The position numbers were made by a program, and so were the translations under genes. A model generated the notes under the pieces. It saw nothing but the letters and a program-made list of their open reading frames with translations. It was not told the DNA's origin and searched no databases. This document shows, one piece after another, positions 54,481 through 63,827 of a stretch of 64,000 bases of DNA (positions are counted from its first letter, which is position 1; the number at the start of each line of letters is the position of its first letter). Origin of the DNA: Adiantum capillus-veneris (Eukaryota > Streptophyta > Polypodiopsida > Polypodiales > Pteridaceae); the NCBI GenBank assembly GCA_014529385.2, contig CM043960.1, forward strand, positions 77,835,910 through 77,899,909. The letters run 5' to 3'.

Positions 54481-54551
54481 GAGAGGGGGGGACTTGAACA
54501 TAAGACCTCCCCCTCTTAGAGGAGCACTCTACCCACTACACTAGGGCAGCG
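54481..54551 (-). ncRNA. tRNA-like segment, right (inverted)
   Basis: The minus strand reads CCTAGTGTAGTGGGTAGAGTG (A-box-like) and ATGTTCAAGTCCC (B-box-like). It mirrors the left segment, and both face the axis. The sequences are similar but not identical. It is probably tRNA-derived. Confidence 0.55.
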
Positions 54552-54850
54552 AAGATTGATTACAAGGTGCACTTTGATAATGTGATGCACAAATTTCTCC
54601 CCACTACTCTCCTCACAACACACATGCACACAAACACAAACTTTGAGACACATTAGGATGCATGTGTGTTTGTGTGTGTGTGTGTGTCCATATGTGCATG
54701 TATGTGTGTGCGTGTGATAATTTTTATCATTAAAGATTAAATAAATATACAATTATATATATTAAAATTAAATAAAAAATAAATACAAATAATAAAGTTT
54801 TAGTTATATACTTAGATTATTATACACACATATATCTATATAAGTACGTA

Positions 54851-54854
<4 letters not shown>
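54552..54854. repeat. Right arm AT/GT segment of the inverted repeat
   Basis: This mirrors 53726-53994 on the left (TTTTTATCATTAAAGATTAAATA versus its complement). It contains a short GT run. No gene. Confidence 0.75.
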
Positions 54855-54929
<75 letters not shown>

Positions 54930-54972
54930 GTGTGTGTGTCTGTGTGTGTGTGCGATATATATATATATATAT

Positions 54973-55016
<44 letters not shown>

Positions 55017-55020
55017 TGAA
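54855..55020. repeat. (AT)n, (GT)n and (GA)n microsatellites, right arm
   Basis: An AT run of about 70 bases, a GT run, then a GA run at 54976-55011. These mirror the left-arm tracts but are much shorter than the left CT tract. Confidence 0.9.
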
Positions 55021-55180
55021 GCCAGAGAGAGAAAAGAGGAGAAGAAGACAGAGAAAGAGGGGCATTAGAGAGACAAAAAGAGAGCAGAGAGAGAGGGGGG
55101 AGCGAGACAAAGAGTTAGAGAGAGATTAGGAGAGAGAGAGAGAGAGAGATAGATAGATAGATTTTATTATCGTCCTCGGA
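55021..55180. repeat. GA-rich spacer and LINE copy R tail
   Basis: A purine-rich stretch, then GATAGATAGATAGATTTTATT, which is the inverted LINE tail. Confidence 0.75.
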
Positions 55181-56833
55181 GGTCAAATATGACCTATGGG
55201 ACCAAAGTTACATGTGATGTAGTATGTGTATGGCTGATGAGTGACTCTCGATGCTCCAAAATTGTAGTGATGAGAGTCGCAATGGAGAGCCCACACTTTG
55301 GCTGGGAGAGGAAAGTGTGTAGGTCTAAGTTATGGCTGAAGATGTGAGAGAAGCAAGTTCGGATGTGATCAAAAGCTCAGCACTCTAGTAGTGTGTGGTA
55401 CTCAGACTCTCAAACTTGCAGTGAGCATAATGTGCACAATCGATTTGACTCTTCTCCATTGCCCCAACGCCGTATCTCGCATCGAAGGAAATGGGAGCTA
55501 AGCCGAATTGCTGCGATAGTGCGTATCGCGGACAAGGGAATAGGCTCAAGCATGTAAGTGTGAATACGGTTTCCTCTCTCAGCGAAGAACATGGTTTTGT
55601 AGTTGGGGGCAAGGGCAATATAGGTGGTGTAATGTATGAAGCGTGACCCACCGGATTTCTCCCAAGCCGTAATACAATCATTGGCGTTGTAGAAAAGCTT
55701 CATTCACTTGAGAGTCAATTGAAGCATCATGTAGCAAGTGTAATGCATCCCATCTCCCAAACCACTTCTTTATGTCTTGCATCCATCCCGTGCTCAAGAT
55801 CTTGCTTTTATGCGTCTTTTGAACTTTTTTGCTTGCTTCCCATGCAATTGTAGGAAGTCAATGTGAGGGGTTTTGACGCATCTTTATCATGTACTCCACA
55901 ACCCTTTCCATGCCCATAACCTCAATTGGAAGAGATCCCGACTCAAGAAGTAGGAGCATATATGGTGTTTGTGTCTTAACTTGGAGAAAGTTTGTAAGAA
56001 AACGCTTTTGGACATTTTCAAACTCTTTCCAAGTAGACTTTGAGATACTCCCGCCCCACACTTCAACTCCATAAAGAAGAACCGGTGTCACCAATGCATC
56101 AAAAAGACACTTCTTGAGAACCCAACACTTGATGTTTCCCGCATTACACATGTTCTCAAATGCATAATATGCTCTCTTTCCCGCTTCCAAACGACGCATA
56201 GCACATTCATGCCACTTGTGATTGGATGGAACCTCAAGGCCAAGGTTCTTAAAGCTCTCAACAACTTCAAGTGTCTCATTGTTGTACACAATGCATGGCT
56301 TCTTCTTATGGTTGGTTTTCACAAGCATAACCTTTGTTTTGGATTTATTCACAATCAGCCCACTATGCAAGCAAAAGTTCTCAAGGACAACCATAAGCTT
56401 TTGTGCATCTTCTAAAGTGTGTGCTAGAAGCACTACATCATCCGCATACAACAAAAGCATGATTACCGCATTGCAAATAGTGACCTCTTCAATGCCTTCT
56501 TCTTGCATAAAGTCAAGTACCATTTGTTCCAATTGATCGATGCATAGACCAAAGAGAGTTGGTGACAATGGACATCCTTGTTTAACCCCAATAGTGCTTA
56601 CAAAAATTTCTGAAATTTCTCTTCCCATGCGCAATTGACAAATCACCTTCTCATAGATTCGAGAAACCGCAAGCATAAACTCACTTGGCACTTGGAGTTC
56701 TTCCATCCTTCTCCACAAATTGTTACGTGGAATCATATCAAAGGCTTTCTTAAAGTCCACAAAACAACAATACAATCGCTTTCCTTTCAACCGACTTTCC
56801 TCCATGAGAACACGAAGAGTGACAAGATGATCC
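55181..56833 (-). pseudogene. LINE copy R: reverse transcriptase
   Basis: The minus strand carries the same LINE as copy L. The 55858-56850 frame has 330 residues uninterrupted, from HLVTLRVLMEESRLKGKRLY to RVVEYMIKMRQNPSH, with FVDFKKAFDMIPRNNLW, GVKQGCPLSPTLFGLCID and the catalytic LYADDVVLLA. It lacks the stop and shift that break copy L. It ends at a TGA (CGA in copy L). The N-terminal part of the RT is absent beyond 56833, where an inverted LINE fragment begins. Confidence 0.87.
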
Positions 56834-57081
56834 GGTGGGTCACGCTTCATACATTACACCACCTATATTGCCCCCAACTACAAAACCATGTTCTTCGCTG
56901 AGAGAGGAAACCGTATTCACACTTACATGCTTGAGCCTATTCCCTTGTCCGCGATACGCACTATCGCAGCAATTCGGCTTAGCTCCCATTTCCTTCGATG
57001 CGAGATACGGCGTTGGGGCAATGGAGAAGAGTCAAATCGATTGTGCACATTATGCTCACTGCAAGTTCGAGAGTCTGAGTA
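56833..57081 (+). pseudogene. Inverted LINE C-terminal fragment
   Basis: About 248 bases that match copy L 51958-52208 in the plus orientation (GSRFIHYTTYIA and ERGNRIHTYMLEPIPLSA). They sit between the RT and endonuclease of the minus-strand LINE copy R. The junction with the RT shows the short shared word GATC. The fragment replaces the RT N-terminal coding part. Confidence 0.85.
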
Positions 57082-58057
57082 GCTTTACTTCCCATCTTCT
57101 TCTCTTCTTTTGAATCAATGCCTTGTATGTATGCAAATGACTTTGATAGTTGTCTTTGTCCATAGTTGCATCAAGCTTTATCAAGGAGTTTCGAGCATCT
57201 TGACATTCTTTATCAAACCACCTTTTGCGTGATCTATCTTTGTTGATACCATGGAGATGCTTTATGGCAAAGCATTCTTCCGCACAAGAACAAATAGCTT
57301 TCTTGAAAGCTTCCCATTTAGTTTCCAATGGTGCATCACATTGAAGCTTTGTCATCCATAATTTTTGCTCAACCATTTCAATGTACATTGGTGCCCGTTT
57401 GAAATCGATACATAGTGATAACTTCTCTTTCCTTTGGCTGAAATTATCATGCTTAGTTGCTTCTCCACATGAAAGGTCAATACATAAGGTGCGATGGTCG
57501 GATTCCGGGGTCCATTGACCAAACATAAAACTCTTTATGCGATACATGATGGCTTCAGAGAGTAGCATATAGTCAATCACACTATCCCCATTATGTCTTC
57601 TACATGTAAATCCATTGGTTCCACTCCACAAAGATACACCATTGGCAATGAGCATACCCGTGCTATTACACATGTGTAAAAGTAACTTTCCATAGTGATC
57701 CGGCTCTTTCTCATCCAATGAAGTACGATCATACAAGTGAACTTCCTCCAACTCCCTTGAAATGTATGGCATATCAAATTGTTGAGTATCATGTTGCAAT
57801 GTTTTTGTGCGAGCATTCATATCCCCAAATACAATAACATCACCTTCACCTTTGAAATAAGCAATGTCCTCTTCCAAATTAGAAAATGGTTGATCTCTAT
57901 CCATGCAAGCATAAAAGGGAGAATCATGATGAGGAAGGTAGCAACCGGCTACAAAAATGGGTGCTCTTTTTGGTGTCATAATTTTCAGCCATACATAACG
58001 TTTGTACTTGTCATCTTTCACAATTGATACAAAATCTTCCAATCCTTTCTTAACCAT
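57056..58057 (-). CDS. LINE copy R: AP-type endonuclease
   Basis: A 333-residue minus-strand frame with the endonuclease/exonuclease/phosphatase pattern: VIVFGDMNARTK, then the catalytic end GQWTPESDHRTLCIDLSC. Such an endonuclease nicks target DNA for LINE insertion. A linker follows (EEVHLYDRT earlier, then WFDKECQDARNSLI and HLHTYKALIQKKRRRWEVKL). The N-terminal ~80 residues of the usual domain (the first E-motif) are missing; the region upstream is (GA)n. It was once joined to the RT of copy R. Confidence 0.85.
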   Translation of the reverse strand: MVKKGLEDFVSIVKDDKYKRYVWLKIMTPKRAPIFVAGCYLPHHDSPFYACMDRDQPFSNLEEDIAYFKGEGDVIVFGDMNARTKTLQHDTQQFDMPYISRELEEVHLYDRTSLDEKEPDHYGKLLLHMCNSTGMLIANGVSLWSGTNGFTCRRHNGDSVIDYMLLSEAIMYRIKSFMFGQWTPESDHRTLCIDLSCGEATKHDNFSQRKEKLSLCIDFKRAPMYIEMVEQKLWMTKLQCDAPLETKWEAFKKAICSCAEECFAIKHLHGINKDRSRKRWFDKECQDARNSLIKLDATMDKDNYQSHLHTYKALIQKKRRRWEVKLLRLSNLQ

Positions 58058-58084
58058 ACATGCTAACCCTCCTTGAAAGAAAGG

Positions 58085-58104
58085 GAGAGAAAGAGAGTAA
58101 GAAT

Positions 58105-58159
<55 letters not shown>

Positions 58160-58440
58160 GAGAGAGAGTTAGACAGAGAAAGTAGAGAGAGAAGGACGGG
58201 AAGGGAGGGGAGAGAGAGAGTTAGAGAGAGACGAGAAGAGAGAGAGGAAGGAAAGAGAGAGAAGAAGAAAAAGAAAGAAAGAGAGAGAAAAAGAAAGAGA
58301 GAGAAAGAGAATAAGAATTAGAGAGAGAAGAGAGAGTGTGGGAATAAGGGAGGGGAGAGGGAGAGGGAAGGGAGAAAAGTGAGAGTGTGGGAGTTGGAGA
58401 GGAGAATTAGAGAGGGAGAGGGAGGGGAGAGAGAGAGAGA
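58085..58440. repeat. (GA)n-rich tract
   Basis: About 350 bases of GA-rich sequence with interruptions, replacing the LINE 5' end. Frames across it are artefacts. Confidence 0.9.
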
Positions 58441-59164
58441 GAACGATTTTTTTTGGAATCAAGAATCTACTCGTCCGATTCCAAAAAGCGCTTGCGAGAA
58501 ACAGTTTGCCTAAAAATATCCCCCAGTAGCAGGTTATTGATGAAGCCCAGGAGCATTAGGAGAAATATGAACCTTGCATGGGCCTTGTAAGGAATCCTAA
58601 TTTTTAGGGATTAAGGCTAATGTTGTGTGGGGTTTAGGGGGCAAGGTCATTGAAGAAGGTAGTTTTGAGTAGGCTTTTCTAGCCTTTTTTTTAGACAAAT
58701 GTAGGATGTGGACCTAAAGGGTTGCTTTCTCTCTCTAGTTTTTTTTAAAGTGAAGGAAGCATAGGGGTGTGTCCACATCAGCAATTTCGTGGGTCAAAAA
58801 GAGTCAAAATTTGATTTTTTTTAAAAAAATTTATTTTTATTTGTTTGTTACTTAAAACTCCCTCCCAACATATATACATATCCAAAAATCATTTTTTGAC
58901 CCATTTTTTAACCCAGAAGCTTAGAAAGTCCATTTTTTCAAAAATCTTTTCCCCCAAAAAGTAATAAACATTTTGTTCTCTCCTCCTCCCTCCTCTCTCC
59001 TCCCTCCTCTCTCCCTCTCCCTCTCTGCCCCTACCTTCCTCCTCCTCTCCAATCTCTCTCTCCCCCCCCCCCCCCCCCCCTCCTTCTCTCCTCCCATCCT
59101 GCTCGGTCTCTCTACCCTTCCCCCTCTATCTTTTCATCATTTTCTTCCTCACGCAACAGCTTCC
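58441..59164. other. Flank with T-rich and CT-rich parts
   Basis: No gene was recognised up to about 58960. The 58970-59130 part is CT-rich with an 18-base poly-C run (59063-59080), and its proline-leucine frame is probably artefact. It may be the promoter side of the gene starting at 59165, but no TATA box was assigned. Confidence 0.45.
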
Positions 59165-62115
59165 ATGGTGCTCACAGACATCACAAATGGTTTGCTTCCA
59201 CCACCACGTACTCCGCACACCAAAAGCATATATATTCGCTTACCCACGGCATTTGCACCGAAGACCACTAGTGAAGGTGATCAAAGGTCATCACAGGAAC
59301 GTCGCACCGCTTGTGAGACCAATGTTGACATTTGGGTGGATGGCCATTTGTACCCTTACTATCCTATAAGCCGCTTCCATCCACCGTTTAATAGCCTTTC
59401 CACATTTCTTCAATTTCTTGGGAGGGGAGAAGCAGGCTTGTTAGGCTATTGCAAGTGGCTGTGTATGGGTGCAGGTGCTTCTTTGCATATGTAGATGCAC
59501 GAATGTCAAGCTCTTCACCTCAAGACGACGGCATTACAAGAGAGTGTTTCCTCTTCGGAGAGGGTAGTTAAAAGTCTTGAACAACAAATGCAAGAAAAGG
59601 AGTCCCACATCCAGAAGCTTACCAACACCATCACATACTTGAAAGAAACACCCCTTGGTGCAAGGGAACGCAAACACCCGTATTCATCCATTGAAACTCT
59701 TGCACATTCCGGAGGAGCACGCAAATGACGAGTTACAGCCACAAGGTGATTTGGTCTTTACTTGCATGATGCATTCTTACTTCACACTATTTTCTAACAT
59801 TTATGTTTATTTGTTGCCAGAAACTTCATCCAGGAGGCATGCGGTGGAACAAGCCAAGATAATCGAGTCAACCTTCTCACTAGTTGTCTCAATACCGAGG
59901 ACGTGATTTCTATCTTACAATCACCTGGAGATAAGCACATTAAGGATGCAGTCACCAAGGACCTTATGCGTAAATTAAGAAATGTGGTTAGTGATGATGA
60001 TGTTCAACAAGCTTGTGATGAGGCTGGAATCAGCACCAAAGCCTATCAGGCTATTTTTCAACTCCTAAAGGATGCCCTCAAAGAACATGGCATTGTGGAA
60101 AACCTATTTCCCGTTCCTCACAAGGTCAAGCTTGCAAAGAAGGCCACAAACGAAGATGTGTTCTCCCGCATTGGGACATACCTACACATTGAGGACACAA
60201 TGCCAACTTCCCTTTATGCTTCGTGCCCAACAAAGACAAGGGGAAAAGGTAAGAAACAATCCATAAGACCTTCCGAGAAGGGCTTTCCTTACACAATGTG
60301 GAACAATATTTTCGTGGATCTTAGAAGGCTTCAAGAAGCCATGCTTAGATTTTACGAGTTACCTGAAGAAGATGACACACTTTACTTTTTTCTTTGGTAT
60401 TATTCTTATCATAGACGCTGAAGTTTAAGGTCTTAGCACTATTTATTTTGTAGTGCTTGGCACAAAAGTCGCTTTTGTGCTGAAACTCGATGAGTGTCAA
60501 ATAGTGAAAGGCCGAAGGTTAGAGAGGCTAAGTGTCACTCTAATGAACGAGGCCCTTCTGCAAACCAAGCGAAGGGATTCAGTCGAGCCATATCCCACCC
60601 TATCTTTTAGCGTGCAATCAGAGAAAGACATTTGGTGGTTGGGTGCTATTGAGGTGCCCAAAGACACCAATGGAGTACTTTCATGGATTTTTGAGAGAAC
60701 TCCATGGATCACAGAAGTAATACACTCCCAAATTGCAGGTCAGAAGTTGGAGATTGAGGGCTTTGGTAGTTATGATGTGGAGTGGCACTTAGGTGGGGAT
60801 TTGAAGACCATAAAGTGTTTGCTTGGCTGCAAACAAGGGGATTCTTCTCTCATGCCTTGTCCATTTTGCACTCGAGGGTACAAACCTAATGGACAAAAAT
60901 CACATAAGAGCACTGCAAAGGCCGGTTACATGCTTCCATGGCAAGGGCATGGAGAACAAGGGTTAGATTGTCGTGATGTCGGAGATGAAGGTAGAGAATG
61001 GGAAGCGTCTATTCTGAGATGTCCCTAGCTCAATGCCCCAGACCGTGATCAAAAGGACCACACTTGGAATCCAATCTTTCGATTTTCTCTATCGAATGTA
61101 CATTTTTGTACATTACACGCATTCATACGCATTTTTGATAGGCTATTGAAGCTCCACATTGACTATGCTTTCACAATGAAACCGTTGGAAAAGTCCCAGG
61201 AAGCGATCGAAAGAGTGGAGGTACTCTTGAATTCCATTGGCTGTCACGGTGGAAATGTGTCTATAGTTACTGCAAAGAACACAGGAGAGGCCCATGAAAT
61301 TGCTCAACAAGTGTCAATGAGTGGACAAAAAGCTAGACACTTTTTGAAGAGAGTTTCCCAAGGAAAGCCAAGTCGATATGATGCTCAAAACAGCTCCAAC
61401 CAGCAGACAGGTAACCTTTGGGAGCTTTGGAAGGAGTTATGCAAAGCTACTACTGACAATGATTCAAATGGCGAGCTTGCAAACAAGCGCAAGCAAGTTT
61501 GGGCCCATTTTGATAAAATGGTCAAGCTTATGGGACTTAACAGCACAACAGAAGAACAACGTCAATCATTTCAAGAAGCTTTGGCGGATTTTACCAAGGT
61601 CTTCACCCTTTCTTGGGGTGAAAATAACATCACACATTACATGGTAAGTCATTCATGGTGTATTCATTACTAGGGATTGTTTTTATTTAATAATGTGGAT
61701 CGTTTACTCATGTGAACAGCATATCTTGTTTGCGCATGGTGCATTTTTTATGCACAAGTATGGATTGCTTGAAATTTTTAGCACTCAAGACATGGAGAAG
61801 TCCCATTATCGAGCAAGGGGAGTGTACTTCAAAAATACTCGACATGGTGGTGGAATGGTGCAATCCAATTATTTGGAGGAGATGTTCAACTGGTTTTTTC
61901 GCACAACATTTGCTCGTAAGCTCACAATGGAGCGTGCGTGACAATCCAAGATTGCTATTGAAGTGCGAAAATGGAGTCGTCAAGAGCATAGCAACAAGTG
62001 GCAAATGTCGCAAGGTCCCACCAAGCATGCTGCATGGCGGCGATGCAGAGTGCGACAAGGATCAAAGTGGATACTGCGCGAGTCACTAAACGTGAACACA
62101 GGGTCCAACTCTTAG
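59165..62115 (+). pseudogene. Multi-exon transposase-like gene with LGGDLK motif
   Basis: ATG at 59165 (MVLTDITNGLLPPPRTPH). A coiled-coil stretch follows at about 59495-59730 (ESVSSSERVVKSLEQQMQEK). Intron 59746-59820 joins in phase to RNFIQEACGGTSQDNRVNLL. A short intron near 60397-60453 leads, with a one-base frame discrepancy, to FVLKLDECQIVKG, then YDVEWHLGGDLKTIKCLLGC and MPCPFCTRGY, and SLSNVHFCTLHAFIRIFDRL. Intron 61644-61719 has GTAAGT and CAG ends and keeps phase: ITHYM then HILFAHGAFFMHKYGLLEIF, STQDMEKSHYRARGVYFKNT, RHGGG. In-frame stops are at about 59492, 59726, 61026 and 61939. The order resembles a widespread class of transposase-like proteins with an LGGDLK core; the exact superfamily was not decided. 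No terminal repeats were identified. Confidence 0.65.
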
Positions 62116-62185
62116 TGACATGTTTATTTAAAAAATAATACTTCTTTTAAAAAAATTAGTGTGAACAGGGCCCTTTTTAAATGGG

Positions 62186-62254
62186 CCCTTATAAATACTG
62201 CATGCTCTCATAAATCACTCATTTCTTAAGAACAGGTGAGCTCTTACCAACGAA
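62186..62254 (+). promoter_or_regulatory. Candidate TATA promoter of the H3-like gene
   Basis: TTATAAATACT at 62189-62199 lies about 60 bases before the ATG, a good plant TATA box position. Just upstream are AGGGCCC and TGGGCCCTT; the TGGGCC word is the site II element common in plant growth-related promoters. These are sequence matches only. Confidence 0.55.
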
Positions 62255-63149
62255 ATGGCGCGCACCAAACAAACCGTGAAAGAGCATCCGCCTGCCAACA
62301 AAAACACCCTCCAAGGATGTGAGAAGCCATCATGGCTTAAAGTCACAAGAAAACGGCCACGAACACCTGGCCGTTCCAGGAACTCTTCTGGTAGTGGGCA
62401 TGGTGGTAGGGAATGAGAGTCATCAAGGACTGTTGAATCTCCACCTCCTCAAGATATAACACCTAGAAAGAGAATGAAGCAACGTGCCCAGCGATGGAGA
62501 GAAGCAGAGGGCCAGCAAACATCAGAGTCCGATAGGGAGCAGCCATCGCGCCCCCAATCACAAGCAGAACCATCCAGGACTCGGGTGGTCCATACAGACA
62601 CCGAATCAGAGAGTGAGCCACCATGGCTACGAGAAAAAATACCGCGCACACACCGGGTGGCCGTTGGGGGGAAGACATTGCCTCAAGGCCAGGGAGCTCT
62701 CCTCACACGACAAGATCGGCAACCAAGGGAAGAAGAAGAATCAAGAGGCTGCAGAACCAGCCCCTAAGCATGTAAATAGGCGCAAGTCTAAGTTTTTCAA
62801 GAAGCCTAAATGCCGCCCGCCAGCAAATGTGCAAGTGCCCCCAAGACAACCGCAGCGGCGCCGAAAAATAGCAAGGACATTTGCAGAAATCCGCCACTAC
62901 CAGAAGACGACGGAGCTCTTGATTCGACACGCCCCCTTTGCTCGCACTGTGAAGGAGGTGCTTCAAAGCTATGGAAATCAGTGTAGAATGCAAGCAATAG
63001 CGCTAGATGCTATTCAAGAAGCTACAGAGGCCCACATCATTTCGGTGTTGGAAGATACCAACCTATGCGTCATTCATGCAAAGCGAGTGACAATACAACC
63101 AAAAGATATGCAGCTTGCACGTCGATTGCGACGAGACTTCGAGCATTAG
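62255..63149 (+). pseudogene. Histone H3-type gene with long tail, CENH3-like (one stop, one shift)
   Basis: ATG at 62255 opens MARTKQTVKEHPPANK, an H3-type N-terminus. The frame meets TGA at 62414, is otherwise open to 62767 (ESSRTVESPPPQDITPRKRM, serine, proline and arginine-rich), and must shift once between about 62484 and 62767 to reach the histone fold. That part is uninterrupted to 63149: [20 protein letters not shown], then [60 protein letters not shown] and RRLRRDFEH. All histone-fold helices are present. The tail would be ~200 residues, against ~40 in canonical H3, as is common for centromeric H3. Loop 1 words QAxAL and the altered C-terminus favour CENH3, but loop 1 has canonical H3 length and EDTNLC is H3-like. 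No introns are obvious, unlike many plant CENH3 genes, so a retrocopy is possible. Confidence 0.72.
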
Positions 63150-63293
63150 ACGGAGTTATCCCTCTTTTTGTATTGCACACCCTTATCTTTGTAATGATTT
63201 GACTTTCCAATGACAATATGATCAACAGTTGTGTCTACTCTGTCTATTATCTTTGTAATTTCAAGTTCTGTATGTAATTGCAGTCAATTTCAA
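63150..63293 (+). other. 3' region of H3-like gene with AATAAA
   Basis: T-rich plant-type 3' sequence. AATAAA at 63292-63297 is a possible polyadenylation signal and overlaps the first bases of the foldback element. TGTAAT words are also present. Confidence 0.5.
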
Positions 63294-63485
63294 TAAATTT
63301 GTGCATTTTAAGTACCCTTGGGGGTAGATAAGCCTATAATGGGCCAAAAAAAGCCTGGCACAAGGACGCGCAAATGGCCCATCCAAAACTGATGGATGGG
63401 CCATTTGCGCGCCCTTGTGGCCAGGCCTTTTTCTGCCCCTTTTAGGCTTATCTACCCCCAAGGGTACTTAAAATGCACAAATTTA
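63294..63485. mobile_element. Foldback MITE, copy 1 (192 bp near-perfect palindrome)
   Basis: The left arm starts TAAATTTGTGCATTTTAAGT and the right arm ends with its complement. The whole element folds onto itself around GATGGATGGGCC, with few mismatches over ~90-base arms. The words GCGCGCAAATGGCCCATCC and CTTGGGGGTAGATAAGCC mark the family. No coding capacity. A second copy follows at 63828. Confidence 0.88.
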
Positions 63486-63827
63486 CTAAAACCTATCGGT
63501 TTTGCATCAATATGTTACATGGATCCTTATGGACACCTTTTTTTGGTCATTTCAAGCTTTGAATTCCTTATAGGATATCAAAACAAATAACATATTGTGA
63601 AACCAAGTGTCTATGAAACATTAATTTGGATTTTTCAAATGTCCAATGCAATTGGACTTTTTGGTGGAGGGGTGTACTAGGTAGAGCTAAAGCAGGTGAT
63701 AGTGTGCTGGAAAATTCAATTCATAATTGATTTCAGCTTTTCTAGTGTCCTTGAGTCTGAACATATGCTGGTATTGCCATAAAAAGGGTGCATTTAAATG
63801 AATGATGCAAAACCAATCCATTGCAGT
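63486..63827. other. Spacer between foldback copies
   Basis: AT-rich sequence without a recognisable gene or repeat. Confidence 0.5.

Larger units (their letters stand above)
50790..56833. repeat. Multi-kilobase imperfect inverted repeat (two opposed LINEs)
   Basis: Left arm 50790-54300 and right arm 54302-56833 are inverted copies. They share LINE RT and tail, the GATAAAAATTATCA region, the GGGGAGAAATTT and GATTACAAG segment, and a tRNA-like head. The axis is at about 54301 inside a perfect palindrome (GCCTACATGGCATCCCACA and its complement). The left arm is longer by about 1 kb because of its CT tract. Arm identity looks high in the LINE parts. Such structures can extrude hairpins and give double-stranded transcripts. 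Confidence 0.85.

Noticed and set aside
54023-54544. Frames rich in His, Trp, Cys and Met on both strands
   Set aside because: They translate the CACGTG and CATGTG repeat core and change meaning with strand; not genes.
53995-54551. Functional tRNA genes
   Set aside because: A- and B-box-like words are present, but a complete acceptor stem and anticodon arm could not be drawn.
62255-63149. Ordinary replication-type H3 gene
   Set aside because: The tail is about five times too long and diverges after MARTKQT, and the fold differs at many sites from the nearly invariant canonical H3.
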